Positions 50,765 through 59,575 of a stretch of 64,000 nt of DNA are shown piece after piece. The DNA is from Pedobacter sp. ISL-64 (GTDB lineage Bacteria; Bacteroidota; Bacteroidia; Sphingobacteriales; Sphingobacteriaceae). Every line of letters starts with the position of its first letter. Within the stretch, counting starts at the first letter, position 1. The position numbers were made by a program, and so were the translations under genes. The notes beneath the pieces are model-generated. The model ran no database searches. It had not been told where the DNA came from and saw only the letters and a list, made by a program, of their open reading frames with translations. The stretch is from assembly GCF_018613605.1 (NCBI RefSeq), contig NZ_JAGGPU010000019.1:114256-178255 (forward strand). The letters run 5' to 3'.

Positions 50765-51814
50765 TTATTGATATTGGATATATATCGGTTTTGGAGTAAG
50801 TTTTAACAGCTCTTCTGGAGTCATCAGGCGTTTAGGGTCTTTCTTTAGATCATTCTTGTAAAATATTTTAAAACCCGTAAACTGTACAGGTTCACCCTGT
50901 ATAAAGTGGCGATAGGTACCTTTTTTTAATTCAGGTTCACCCCATCCATCCATATGCATTACCACCTGAACTTCTGGGCGTAATTTGATACTTGGAGAAT
51001 TGGTTACCATTTTCTTAGTAAAACGGTGCAATACAAATACTTTTGGAGGCAAATTGTATTTCTTAACAAGATCTGCTAAATAGCCCGTTACGTAATTAAT
51101 GTCGGCTGCATCATAAGTACCAATCTTTTTTCCTGGTAATGTTCCATCTTTCATTGAGAATTCAGGATCAATGCCTAAGTGAACGTATGGCAATTGCAGG
51201 TACTTTTCGATATGCGGTAACTCGGCTTTTATGGTACTTAAAGCTACCTGAAGATCTAAAAATACAATGGTGTTGGGTTGCATTTTGGCAATTTTCAAAA
51301 CAGAATCAATCTGTTTGTTGCCCATTCTGTTGATGTATTTTCCATCTTTCCCCGGTGTTCCGCTTGCTACTGCAGCAATATAGTGTAATCCTGGTTGTAC
51401 AGGGGTAGAGGGATCAGCCTTTTCCCAATGTTTAACCTCAGCATTTAAACGTTTCCACATTTCTTTAGGCGCATATTCGCCAAGTGCACCCATTTTTTTC
51501 GAATGTAGGTTTCCATAATAAACAACGATGCGTTTAAAAGGTAAAATGGCTCCCGCCAAAGGATATGGTTGTTTTTTTACTGGCCATCTTCCGGTAGTAT
51601 CTCCGTTTGCCAGTTTTTTTACCAACGAATCGTAAAGCTTTGGGTCAACCGGTTTCATTACGTTTACCGTTGAGTCCGTTTTCTTTTTAGTTGAATCAGA
51701 AGAGAAGATTTTGCCGATACCGCCACTGCTCTTACCGTCTGAATTACAGTTGGCAAATAAGCTGATTGCGGCAAAACCAAGTATTAGTGTGCCTGCTAAT
51801 TGAGGGAATTTCAT
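50765..51814 (-). CDS. Lipoprotein of unknown function, possible TIM-barrel fold
   Basis: A 349-residue protein with a lipobox ending in Cys23 (SLFANC, then NSDGKS). A 40-residue Lys/Ser/Thr linker precedes the folded part. From about residue 90 the strands IVVYYGNLHSKKMG, GLHYIAAVAS, TIVFLDLQVALS, YVHLGIDPEFSM, KVFVLHRF and VQVVMHMDGWG come at intervals of 25-40 residues, with conserved-looking Asp, Glu and His at strand ends, as in glycosidase-like TIM barrels. I do not recognise a named family. A role in surface or periplasmic polysaccharide handling is a guess. Confidence 0.6.
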   Translation of the reverse strand: MKFPQLAGTLILGFAAISLFANCNSDGKSSGGIGKIFSSDSTKKKTDSTVNVMKPVDPKLYDSLVKKLANGDTTGRWPVKKQPYPLAGAILPFKRIVVYYGNLHSKKMGALGEYAPKEMWKRLNAEVKHWEKADPSTPVQPGLHYIAAVASGTPGKDGKYINRMGNKQIDSVLKIAKMQPNTIVFLDLQVALSTIKAELPHIEKYLQLPYVHLGIDPEFSMKDGTLPGKKIGTYDAADINYVTGYLADLVKKYNLPPKVFVLHRFTKKMVTNSPSIKLRPEVQVVMHMDGWGEPELKKGTYRHFIQGEPVQFTGFKIFYKNDLKKDPKRLMTPEELLKLTPKPIYIQYQ

Positions 51815-51911
51815 AAATATTATATAGATAATTAAAGTTTAGACAGTTTCCGAATCTGTTTTGATGAAAGTAGGGTGGAAATCTGGTAGTTTAAAATAAA
51901 GTAATCAACAT

Positions 51912-52793
51912 TTACACATTACAGAATTTGCCAAAAACACCCAATGGCAATTTAATGCCCGAAGTAGCCTGTAGAAACAGTTCTCCGGTTTCGAGGTTTT
52001 TAACTGATGGGAATGAGGTACGGATTAAATTTTCTACAATTACCGATGAAAATCCTAATGAATAAGTATTTAGGATTAAGAAGTGTTCTTTTTCATCCAG
52101 CAGCTGTACTACATCCTGCATCATTTCCTGAATATGATCTTCCAGTTTCCATTTTTCGCCATTAGGGCCGTGGCCATAAGCAGGAGGGTCTAAAATGATT
52201 CCGTTGTATTTTTTGCCTCTTTTTAATTCTTTTTTTACAAACTTTAAGGCATCCTCTACCATCCAACGGGTATCTTTCAAGCCTGAAAGCTCCTGGTTTT
52301 CGTTTGCCCAGGTAACTACCTGTTTAATCGAATCTACGTGGGTAGTTTCAGCACCTGCTGCATTGGCAATTAGTGATGCCGCACCAGTATAAGCGAAAAG
52401 ATTTAAAACTTTAGGCTGTGGCGTTTTAAATTTTTTAATCGACGAAGAGATGAAATCCCAGTTTACTGCCTGCTCAGGGAATACGCCTACATGTTTAAAA
52501 GATGTTAAACCTAAGCGGAGTTTAATGGCCACTTCATCATTTTTATATTCTACATGCCAACGATCAGGAATAGATTGATTTTTCTTTACCCATTCGCCAG
52601 AAGTAGCTGAACGGCCCCTGAAAGTAATGTTGGCCGTTTTTTTCCAATCCTGTTCTGAATATGTTTTTTTCCATACCGCCTGTGGTTCAGGACGGATAAG
52701 GATTACATTTCCAAAACGTTCCAATTTTTCAAAATCCCCGCAATCAATCAGTTCATAATCTTTCCAGTGGGTTGGGGCAAGTAATTGTATCAT
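51912..52793 (-). CDS. Class I SAM-dependent methyltransferase, RlmI/RlmK-like
   Basis: A 293-residue cytoplasmic enzyme. The SAM site is VLNLFAYTGAAS (about residues 125-136), followed by the acidic loop HVDSIKQVV and the catalytic-site motif DPPAYGHGPNGEKW (DPPxxG of N6/C5 nucleic-acid methyltransferases). N-terminal domain about 1-110 is beta-rich (ATNITFRG-like strand) and takes the place of the PUA domain of E. coli RlmI. Members methylate large-subunit rRNA; the target base is not predictable. Spaced 62 nt from the DUF2281 gene upstream. Confidence 0.85.
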   Translation of the reverse strand: MIQLLAPTHWKDYELIDCGDFEKLERFGNVILIRPEPQAVWKKTYSEQDWKKTANITFRGRSATSGEWVKKNQSIPDRWHVEYKNDEVAIKLRLGLTSFKHVGVFPEQAVNWDFISSSIKKFKTPQPKVLNLFAYTGAASLIANAAGAETTHVDSIKQVVTWANENQELSGLKDTRWMVEDALKFVKKELKRGKKYNGIILDPPAYGHGPNGEKWKLEDHIQEMMQDVVQLLDEKEHFLILNTYSLGFSSVIVENLIRTSFPSVKNLETGELFLQATSGIKLPLGVFGKFCNV

Positions 52794-52810
52794 GTATTAT
52801 TATGTATAGT

Positions 52811-52848
52811 CCGTCATTGCGAGGCACGAGGCGTGCCTCGCAATGACG
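52811..52848. repeat. Palindromic repeat, GTCATTGCGAG class, perfect
   Basis: CCGTCATTGCGAGGCAC followed by its exact inverse, GTGCCTCGCAATGACG, around a GAGGC centre. An almost perfect 16-bp stem between the DUF2281 gene and the methyltransferase gene; it could also act as a terminator barrier. Confidence 0.9.
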
Positions 52849-52855
52849 ATTTTAT

Positions 52856-53086
52856 TTAGTAGAAATTTATCGGATCATTAAAATCTTTAGGGATGATAAA
52901 TAAACCTTTTGCAGCGCCATATAAGCTTTTTGGTTCTTCAACAACATTTGCTTTTTCACTTGCTGATTTAGGAAAGCTCTTCGATTGTTTAGCTTTTAAA
53001 AAATCAATAAAATCTTCTACCTCATTTACCATGCTTTCTGGTAAGGTTTCCAATTTGTGAATGATATTTTTTGTAGCCGTTGTCAT
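52856..53086 (-). CDS. Orphan DUF2281-type small protein
   Basis: A 76-residue protein. The start KLETLPESMVNEVEDFIDFLKAK (described, about residues 11-33) is the amphipathic helix of DUF2281, and the end GAAKGLFIIPKDFNDPINFY is the acidic tail that in many relatives binds a PIN- or RelE-type toxin. No toxin gene lies on either side. It may be a lone antitoxin, a regulator or a structural protein. The gap to the MlaF-like gene is 21 nt and it follows it on the same strand. Confidence 0.8.
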   Translation of the reverse strand: MTTATKNIIHKLETLPESMVNEVEDFIDFLKAKQSKSFPKSASEKANVVEEPKSLYGAAKGLFIIPKDFNDPINFY

Positions 53087-53107
53087 ATTACAAATATAAG
53101 AATTTTC

Positions 53108-53860
53108 TTAAAACTTATCTTTTGCTGCCTTCATGAAGCGGCTGGCAAATACGAAATCGTTCAATTCTTGGATATCAGTATGTGCAATTTCTTTATTGCT
53201 GCCTTCCCAGAATTTTTTTCCTTCGTGTAGGAATAAAATATAATCGCCAATACCCATAACCGAGTTCATATCGTGTGTTACTACAATAGTAGTGGTTTTG
53301 TATTCTTCGGTAATTTCCTGAATCAACTCATCAATTACAATCGAAGTTTTTGGGTCTAAACCTGAGTTCGGCTCATCACAGAATAAATACTTCGGGTTCA
53401 TAGATATAGCACGTGCAATACCCACACGTTTTTTCATTCCTCCAGATAATTCTGCCGGGAATAATTTGTTTTTACCTGCAAGGTTTACCCGTTCCAAACA
53501 AAAATCAACTCTTTCAAGCTTTTCTTTTCTGCTTTGATCCGTAAACATGTTTAAAGGAAACATGATGTTTTCTTCAACAGTCATACTATCGAACAGGGCA
53601 GAGCCTTGAAACAGCATGCCAATTTCTTTACGCACCTCAATCCGCTGCTCGTAGGTCATCGGCGTAAAATCACGGCCATCGTACAATACCGAGCCCGAAT
53701 CTGGCTGATGCAAGCCAACCATGCATTTCAATAAAGTTGTTTTTCCTGATCCAGAACCACCGATAATTAAATTGGTTACACCTTCTTCAAACTTTCCAGA
53801 AATGCCTTGTAATACATCATTTCCGGAGAAAGATTTATAAATATCTTTAATTTCGATCAT
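53108..53860 (-). CDS. mlaF: ABC transporter ATP-binding protein, MlaF type
   Basis: ATPase of an Mla-type phospholipid transporter at the inner membrane. With the ATG at 53860 (MIEIKDIYKSF) it has 250 residues; the longer frame from 53893 adds 11 residues of no family character and overlaps mlaE more. Walker A GGSGSGKTTL (about 37-46), signature LSGGMKKRVGIA, Walker B LFCDEPNSGLDP and the switch His in VVTHDM are all intact. It overlaps the mlaE stop by one base (TAATG). The MlaD substrate-binding partner is not in the window; in this phylum it is often next, but here the DUF2281 gene follows. Confidence 0.93.
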   Translation of the reverse strand: MIEIKDIYKSFSGNDVLQGISGKFEEGVTNLIIGGSGSGKTTLLKCMVGLHQPDSGSVLYDGRDFTPMTYEQRIEVRKEIGMLFQGSALFDSMTVEENIMFPLNMFTDQSRKEKLERVDFCLERVNLAGKNKLFPAELSGGMKKRVGIARAISMNPKYLFCDEPNSGLDPKTSIVIDELIQEITEEYKTTTIVVTHDMNSVMGIGDYILFLHEGKKFWEGSNKEIAHTDIQELNDFVFASRFMKAAKDKF

Positions 53861-54594
53861 TACAATAAAAGTTGAGTAACTAAATAATCGCAAACAAGAA
53901 TAGAGATACAGCTAATTACAACTGCTCTTGTACTGGCCTGCGAAACTTCTAAAGCACCACCACGAACGTAAAAACCTTCGTAAGCTGGAACTGATGTAAT
54001 AATGAAACCAAATACAAATGCCTTTACCAAAGCAACCGTGATGGTGTAAGGATTAAAATCAGTTGTTATACCTTGAATATATTCTGCAGGGGTAACGGCA
54101 CCTGAAATAGAACCGCCAATATATCCACCGGTAATACTTAAAAACATAGAAATGATTACCAGCATGGGTACCATGGTTATGCCCGAAATAATTTTAGGAA
54201 GGATGAGGTAGCCTGGTGCATTTATACCCATAATTTCTAAAGCGTCAATCTGTTCAGTAACACGCATCGAACCAATTTCTGATGAAATGGCCGATCCGAT
54301 TTTTCCTGCCAGTACAATTGCACTAATGGTTGGGCTTAACTCTAATATACTCGAGTCGCGGTTTACAGAACCGATAATTGTTTTTGGAATAAAATCACTA
54401 ACCAACTGGAAAGCAATTTGTAGCGTCATTACTGCACCAATAAAAGTAGAGATGATAGCAATTAAACCTAAAGAGCCTACACCAACATAATCCATTTGTT
54501 TGGCGATTTCTTTTAGGTATATTTTCAGTTTTTCCGGCCTTCTGAATACAGACTTGAGTAGCAGGATGTATCTGCCGAAATTGGTAAAATTCAT
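53860..54594 (-). CDS. mlaE: MlaE-type lipid transporter permease
   Basis: Inner-membrane subunit of the same transporter, 244 residues with about five helices. Family segments: QMDYVGVGSLGLIAIISTFIGA (described), SDFIPKTIIGSVNRDSSILELSPTISAIVLAGKIGSAISSEIGSMRVTEQIDALEIMGINAPGYLILPKI is the long family core, seen at about residues 66-135, in particular EIGSMRVTEQIDALEIMG. It is the first gene of the pair. The gap upstream has no obvious promoter consensus. Confidence 0.92.
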   Translation of the reverse strand: MNFTNFGRYILLLKSVFRRPEKLKIYLKEIAKQMDYVGVGSLGLIAIISTFIGAVMTLQIAFQLVSDFIPKTIIGSVNRDSSILELSPTISAIVLAGKIGSAISSEIGSMRVTEQIDALEIMGINAPGYLILPKIISGITMVPMLVIISMFLSITGGYIGGSISGAVTPAEYIQGITTDFNPYTITVALVKAFVFGFIITSVPAYEGFYVRGGALEVSQASTRAVVISCISILVCDYLVTQLLL

Positions 54595-54741
54595 TCCGTA
54601 TGTATTTGCTTAATTTAAATGATCGTTCTATACTACTACAAAGAAACAATAAAAATTTGGAGCACTTTGCTAATTGTAAAAATATTCGTGGTTTTGAATA
54701 TAAATATGGTTTTTTGTTAACAAAAATTAAACCATAAATAA

Positions 54742-55431
54742 ATGAAAGCTGTAATAACCGGAGCAACTAAAGGAATTGGTAGAGCTATTGCGACTAAATT
54801 AGCCCAAAATGGGTACGATTTAGTTTTGGTAGCAAGGGGTTTAGATGAACTCGACAGGCTTCGACAGGAACTAACCCCTTATGGGAATGCTATTTTTACG
54901 CAGACAGCAGATTGTTCTGTTAAAGAAGAGGTGTATGCTTTTTTAAATTCGACTGCTATAAATCTTGATCAAGTAGATGTTTTAGTAAATAATGTGGGGA
55001 TCTTTTTGCCTGGCAGCATGCTCGATGAGGATGACGAAACCTTCGAAAAACAGCAGCATATAAATACAAATGCCTGTTATTACATCAGTAAATTTTTTGG
55101 AAAAAAAATGCGTTCAGCCAAGCTAGGCCATATATTCAACATCTGTTCGGTGGCCAGTAAAGCACCTATGAAAAATGGAGGCAGTTATAGTGTAACAAAA
55201 GCAGCGATGTTAAGTCTTAATCATGTATTGCGGCAAGAGTTAGCACCTCACAATGTTAAAGTAACTGCATTTTTGCCAGGCTCTACTAAAACTTCATCCT
55301 GGGAAGGAACAACAATTCCGGATGAAAAATTTGTACAGCCTGAAGATATTGCAGAAACTTTGTTTACCATTTTAAACTTAAGTAAAGGGGTAAATGTAGA
55401 CGAGGTTTTGATTACTCCGCTTGATTTTTAA
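54742..55431 (+). CDS. Short-chain dehydrogenase/reductase
   Basis: A 229-residue NAD(P)-dependent oxidoreductase of the classical SDR family. Cofactor motif TGATKGIG (6-13); NNVG at 83-86; catalytic Ser near 136 in NICSVAS; Tyr149 and Lys153 in SYSVTKA. Substrate not predictable. A short hairpin, GGTTT...AAACC, with GTTAACAAAAA in the middle, lies just before the ATG. The 20-residue C-terminal part is short, as in SDRs of carbonyl-reductase type. It precedes the PspC gene by 7 nt and probably shares its transcript. Confidence 0.93.
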   Translation: MKAVITGATKGIGRAIATKLAQNGYDLVLVARGLDELDRLRQELTPYGNAIFTQTADCSVKEEVYAFLNSTAINLDQVDVLVNNVGIFLPGSMLDEDDETFEKQQHINTNACYYISKFFGKKMRSAKLGHIFNICSVASKAPMKNGGSYSVTKAAMLSLNHVLRQELAPHNVKVTAFLPGSTKTSSWEGTTIPDEKFVQPEDIAETLFTILNLSKGVNVDEVLITPLDF

Positions 55432-55438
55432 ACACAAA

Positions 55439-56164
55439 ATGAACAACGTTATGGAAAAGAAGCTTTTTAGAAACGAACACGATAAGATGATTGCCGGTGT
55501 AGCTTCGGGACTTGCAGATTATATGCAGGTGGAGGTTACCATAATTAGATTATTGTTTGCATTATCGGCTATATTTATGGCTGGAGGTGGCTTGGTTGCC
55601 TATATAGTAATGTGGATTATTGTTCCGGTTAATAATGATCCGGCAGCAAGATTTTCTAAATTTAACGATTACTTTGGCAAGAAAAACCCAAATGCACAAC
55701 CCTTTGGGACTGCCGATCCTTTTGCAGGACCAGCGAACCAGGGAAACCAGAATTGGACGCAACCTGTTGATGGTGGACAAAAAACGCCTTTCGAAACACA
55801 GCCCAATTTCGACAAATTCAATAAATCTAACGATACTGGCCGCACCATAGGCGGATTGGTATTGCTAGTGATAGGATGTTTTTTCCTGATGCGCGAAATG
55901 GATTTTATACCCGACTGGTTTAGTATCCACAATTTATTCAAGTACATGTGGCCATTGATATTTATTGCCTTAGGTGTAAGTATTATAGCTAAATCAAAAA
56001 GAAAGAATGACTGGGCTGCTTTTCAGAACCAACAGGAGGCTGAACAACAAAAAGAAGCTGAACAACAAAAAACAGCTGATTTTTCTGAAACTATTGTAGA
56101 AAATGAACCTACAGCACCAGCTAACAAAGATGATAATTCAACATCCGCTAACCCTCAAGTATAA
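55439..56164 (+). CDS. PspC-domain membrane protein
   Basis: About 241 residues from the ATG at 55439; the ATG at 55451 (MEKKLFRNEHDK) is just as possible. A PspC domain with one helix spans about 6-65 (HDKMIAGVASGLADYMQV; LVAYIVMWIIVPV). A Gly/Asn/Pro/Gln-rich soluble linker follows, then two further helices (TIGGLVLLVIGCFFLMR; YMWPLIFIALGVSII). The last 45 residues are Glu/Gln/Lys-rich, with EAEQQKEAEQQKTA a short repeat. PspC proteins sense inner-membrane stress in enterobacteria. It overlaps nothing and lies 5 nt before the LiaF-like gene. Confidence 0.85.
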   Translation: MNNVMEKKLFRNEHDKMIAGVASGLADYMQVEVTIIRLLFALSAIFMAGGGLVAYIVMWIIVPVNNDPAARFSKFNDYFGKKNPNAQPFGTADPFAGPANQGNQNWTQPVDGGQKTPFETQPNFDKFNKSNDTGRTIGGLVLLVIGCFFLMREMDFIPDWFSIHNLFKYMWPLIFIALGVSIIAKSKRKNDWAAFQNQQEAEQQKEAEQQKTADFSETIVENEPTAPANKDDNSTSANPQV

Positions 56165-56169
56165 ATAGA

Positions 56170-57153
56170 ATGAAATTAGATAGATTAATTTGGGGTATTA
56201 TCCTGCTTTTTATTGGCGGTGTACTTCTACTCGAAAACTTTGGTGTAATCAACTTTTATTGGCGCAACGTTTGGAGCTTTTGGCCAGTGTTCTTAATTAT
56301 AGCAGGTTTAAATATCCTGTTCAATAAAAACAACTCGCAAACAGGTAGTATCATTTCTATTGGCGTTTTAGTAGTGGCTTTGTCGTTCCTTTTTTACAAA
56401 GGACAGCAAGTACCCGAGCATGGTAACTGGTGGGGGCACCATTTCAAAAAAGATATCGATGTTAATATCGACCATAATGATGGCGACAACGACGATGATG
56501 ATAACGATAGTGATACCTCATATAATCACTTAAGTTTATCTGAGCCATTTGTAGCTGCAGATAATGCGAAAAAAACAGTACTAAATATTTCTGGAGGTGG
56601 CATTTCATTTAATCTTGATGGTGAAACAACCGAGTTGATTAATGCCGACGTAAAGAAAAGACATGGTAACTTCTCTTTAAAGAAATTGCTTACCGATAGC
56701 ACTATCGTACTTACTTTCCAAATGGACGATAAAAAGAGTAAATGGAATTTTGGTGATGGTGGTAACGATGTTAACTTTAAATTGAATAAAGAAGCCAACT
56801 GGGATATTTTAATGAAACTGGGAGCTGGCGAAGCGAACTTTGATTTTGCCAATTACAAAGTGCGTACCTTCCGCTTTGATGGTGGAGCAGCAGCTTTGGA
56901 TATTAAATTCGGAGATTTATTGCCAATAACCGACGTAATTGTGAAATCTGGCGTGGCCGATGTTAACATTAAGGTGCCTACTAATTCAGGCTGCCGAATT
57001 AAAACCAAAACAGGTTTATCAGCTAAAGATTTCGATGGTTTTGAGAAATTGAGCGATGGTGTTTACGAAACCTCAAACTATAAAACCTCAACCAAAAAAA
57101 TCTTTATTAATTTAGATGGCGGATTGAGTAACTTTGAAGTAAGCAGATATTAA
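56170..57153 (+). CDS. LiaF-like/DUF5668 membrane protein with beta-rich C terminus
   Basis: A 327-residue protein. Residues 5-65 are two or three helices of the LiaF/LiaI-type (LIWGIILLFIGGVLLL), residues about 90-118 an acidic stretch with about ten Asp (NDGDNDDDDNDSD), and residues about 125-327 a regular beta structure of the toast-rack/DUF4097 type (GAGEANFDFANYKVRTF; GVADVNIKVPT). LiaF-like proteins repress cell-envelope stress responses in Firmicutes; the role in Bacteroidota is unclear. Paired with PspC at 5 nt distance, so both are likely made in response to the same stress. The Asp-rich stretch could bind a cation. Confidence 0.82.
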   Translation: MKLDRLIWGIILLFIGGVLLLENFGVINFYWRNVWSFWPVFLIIAGLNILFNKNNSQTGSIISIGVLVVALSFLFYKGQQVPEHGNWWGHHFKKDIDVNIDHNDGDNDDDDNDSDTSYNHLSLSEPFVAADNAKKTVLNISGGGISFNLDGETTELINADVKKRHGNFSLKKLLTDSTIVLTFQMDDKKSKWNFGDGGNDVNFKLNKEANWDILMKLGAGEANFDFANYKVRTFRFDGGAAALDIKFGDLLPITDVIVKSGVADVNIKVPTNSGCRIKTKTGLSAKDFDGFEKLSDGVYETSNYKTSTKKIFINLDGGLSNFEVSRY

Positions 57154-57262
57154 AAAGGCAGAAGGTTTTAAGGTGGAGGGTGTAAGGCTTATTCTTGTAG
57201 AAGAAATTTTTATAAAATGCGGATCTTACAATCCTAAAATCTCATCATCCTGATCCAATCCA

Positions 57263-57874
57263 ATGAATCCTGATCAATATATAGTTGTAATTAATGGAAA
57301 GCCACAGGGGCCGTATAGTTTAACCGAACTGAAAGATTTAAACATCAGTGCGAATACGTTTATACGTAAGCCCGGAATGGACGATTATAAAGAAGCTCAC
57401 GCAATTCCCGAATTGCGTGAGCTTCTGGGTTTTAGTTATCAAAAAACAGCACCCCAATATTTTGCCGCTTTCGATCAAAGGCTGTTGGCATCGGTAATTG
57501 ATCATTTTATTATTTTTGGAATATATAGCATTATCATTTTAACGAGTTATATTTTTATTGAAGGCAAAGATCAGCGGATTATGGCTTTTCTAATCCCATT
57601 TCCATCTATATTTATCATTAAGCTAATTTATGGCAGTATTGCCGAAGCATCAGCCAGTCAGGCCACTATAGGTAAAAAACTCCTCAATATTAAAGTAACC
57701 GATCTAGAAGGTAGCCGGGTTTCTTTTGGTGTTTCTCTAGTCAGGAATTTTTCTAAAATCTTATCTGTAATTCCTGTTTTCTTTGGCTATTTATACAGTT
57801 TCCTCAATAAGAAAAACCAGTGTTGGCACGATATTGCAGCCAATACGTTGGTGATAAAAGATAGGTTGATATAA
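57263..57874 (+). CDS. RDD-family membrane protein with N-terminal GYF_2-like domain
   Basis: A 203-residue protein. Residues 5-52 match the GYF_2 domain (QYIVVINGKPQGPYSLTEL, then LRELLGF) that often sits before membrane domains in Bacteroidota. Residues about 65-200 are the RDD domain with three helices and its name-giving residues in FDQRLLASVIDHFIIFGIY and DQRIM, and the final CWHDIAANTLVIK segment. Function of the family is not known; some RDD proteins act in sodium or proton transport. It follows the LiaF-like gene after 109 nt on the same strand. Confidence 0.85.
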   Translation: MNPDQYIVVINGKPQGPYSLTELKDLNISANTFIRKPGMDDYKEAHAIPELRELLGFSYQKTAPQYFAAFDQRLLASVIDHFIIFGIYSIIILTSYIFIEGKDQRIMAFLIPFPSIFIIKLIYGSIAEASASQATIGKKLLNIKVTDLEGSRVSFGVSLVRNFSKILSVIPVFFGYLYSFLNKKNQCWHDIAANTLVIKDRLI

Positions 57875-57911
57875 GTTAGAAAAGCAAAGTCAATACAACT
57901 ATTTTCGTTAC

Positions 57912-57987
57912 TCGGGCTGTACGCTATATCTTTGGCTGTCCTTAGATTAAGCTCAGGCTTACAGCCAAAGGATGCCGCTGCCATCCC
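57912..57987 (-). repeat. Structured element, copy B
   Basis: On the minus strand: left CGGGATGGCAGCGGCATC, one bulged C, inner stem TTTGGCTGT/ACAGCCAAA, loop of 22 nt, right GATATAGCGTACAGCCCGA. Outer clamp CGGG/CCCG. A flank to its left on the minus strand has GGCATGCTTGC and GTTTCATAAAC, words also found around copy A. Antisense to the flanking RDD and hydrolase genes. Confidence 0.75.
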
Positions 57988-58134
57988 GTTTATGAAACTT
58001 TGGTCGGTGCAAGCATGCCAAACCCACCTACCGTTAAAAAATAAGCCAATTTCAATTTCTGCTTTCAGTTAAAAAATGTTAAATAAGAATTAAGCTACTA
58101 TTCTATTGATTAGTTTTAGTAAAATTAATCTAAT

Positions 58135-59484
58135 ATGTTACGTATCCTTCTCACCACAATTTTTGTCTTTTATCAACTTATTTCTTTTTGCCAAATCTCA
58201 TCAGATTCGTTAAAATCTGCAAAGGATGAGTATAATTTAGATTTTGAAAAGTTAATACCCAATACAAAATTTGCTTCAAAATGGTTTAGCATCAATAATT
58301 CAAAAGGAGTTTCGATAATTACCGATACAACAGAAAAACATGGTGGGCAACATTCTCTATTAATTGAAAACCTCAATAACGATGGACCTGCAAAATATAC
58401 GCAATCTGGAATTTTTATCCCCTCAAAATACGAAGGCCGTGAAGTAGAGATAAGATTATATGCCAAGCTTAAAGATGTAGCACATCATGTTGATTTTGCG
58501 ATTCGTATTGATGACGAAGATTATGATATGTTACAATACAAAAATTCATTAAAAACCCGAATATCTGGTAATGTAGACTGGCAGCAGTATAGTTTAACAT
58601 TGCCATTAAACCATGACGTAAGAAGGATTTGTTTTTGGCCAACCCTGTATGGCTCGGGTAAGTTATGGATTGATGACGTTCAGATATTGATTGATGGTGT
58701 AGATATCAGTCAGGCAAAAATAAAACCAGATTATAATCCTAATACCCCACAACCCATTAATTACGGAGGCAATACTGCAGCAGCTGGCAGGGTGAAAGTA
58801 AAGGATGCCGAATTATATTATGAAACCTATGGAAAAGGCGAACCCCTATTATTATTGCATGGAAACAGCCAATCGATCAGCGTTTTTAAAAAACAGATTA
58901 AAGCATTCTCAAAAATTTATAAGGTTATTGCAGTAGATACCCGTGGACAAGGAAAAAGTACGGATTCCAGTACTCAGCCACTTTCATATGACCTCTACGC
59001 TGAGGATATGAAAACATTACTTGACTCTTTACATATCAGTAAAACCAATATTTTAGGCTGGAGCGATGGTGGAAATACAGGATTGATTATGGCTGCTAAA
59101 TATCCTACATATATAAAGAAACTCGCCGTTACCGGAGCATGTACAAACCCAAATGAAGCAGTTTCGACCAGTACTTTAGAAGAGGTTAGCAAAGCAATTG
59201 AAAGTTTAAAAACCAGACAAGATGTTAAATCTAAGTATCAGGTTAGGTTGTTTACCATGTTGCTTACCGAACCGCATATTACTGCTTTTGACCTGAAGAA
59301 GATTAAAGCACCAGTTTTGGTAATGGCAGGTGAGCGGGATATGATTTTAGAGAAGCACACTAAATTTATTGCGGCTAATATCTCTAAATCACAACTGTTT
59401 ATTTTTAAGGGCGCTTCGCATTACGTGCCTGTAGAAATGGTTTCCGAATTTAATAATAAGGTACTTTTGTTTTTGGATAAATAA
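58135..59484 (+). CDS. Exported alpha/beta hydrolase with N-terminal carbohydrate-binding-like domain
   Basis: A 449-residue protein with a signal peptide to about residue 19 (QLISFCQ). Residues 40-190 have the beta-sandwich pattern of a carbohydrate-binding module: GGQHSLLIENLNND, ISGNVDWQQYSLTLPL and GSGKLWIDDVQI. Residues 218-449 are an alpha/beta hydrolase with the oxyanion region LLLLHGNSQS, nucleophile Ser310 in GWSDGGN, acid Asp402 in MAGERDMI and His429 in GASHYVP: a complete triad. It may act on esters of polysaccharides, but this is a guess from the binding module. Single gene, with the repeats of the gap 57875-58134 in front. Confidence 0.86.
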   Translation: MLRILLTTIFVFYQLISFCQISSDSLKSAKDEYNLDFEKLIPNTKFASKWFSINNSKGVSIITDTTEKHGGQHSLLIENLNNDGPAKYTQSGIFIPSKYEGREVEIRLYAKLKDVAHHVDFAIRIDDEDYDMLQYKNSLKTRISGNVDWQQYSLTLPLNHDVRRICFWPTLYGSGKLWIDDVQILIDGVDISQAKIKPDYNPNTPQPINYGGNTAAAGRVKVKDAELYYETYGKGEPLLLLHGNSQSISVFKKQIKAFSKIYKVIAVDTRGQGKSTDSSTQPLSYDLYAEDMKTLLDSLHISKTNILGWSDGGNTGLIMAAKYPTYIKKLAVTGACTNPNEAVSTSTLEEVSKAIESLKTRQDVKSKYQVRLFTMLLTEPHITAFDLKKIKAPVLVMAGERDMILEKHTKFIAANISKSQLFIFKGASHYVPVEMVSEFNNKVLLFLDK

Positions 59485-59560
59485 AAAACAATGAAGGCTA
59501 TTCGCCTTTCCTGGCTTTATCTTTTACAACATTCCAACATTAAAACATTCCAACAATCCT

Positions 59561-59568
59561 TATCTTTG
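59561..59568 (+). promoter_or_regulatory. -7 box of ispG, next to its start codon
   Basis: TATCTTTG, an exact TAnnTTTG match, ends only 7 nt before the ATG at 59576. Transcription would begin at or one or two bases before the start codon. No TTG at the usual -33 distance. Confidence 0.45.
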
Positions 59569-59575
59569 CAAACAG

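Noticed and set aside
52856..53086. A complete toxin-antitoxin pair
   Set aside because: Only the antitoxin-like half is present; the flanking genes are an ABC ATPase and a methyltransferase.
53860..53893. The longer start of the MlaF-type ATPase
   Set aside because: The extra 11 residues are not family-like and overlap mlaE; the ATG at 53860 gives the usual N terminus and a TAATG coupling.
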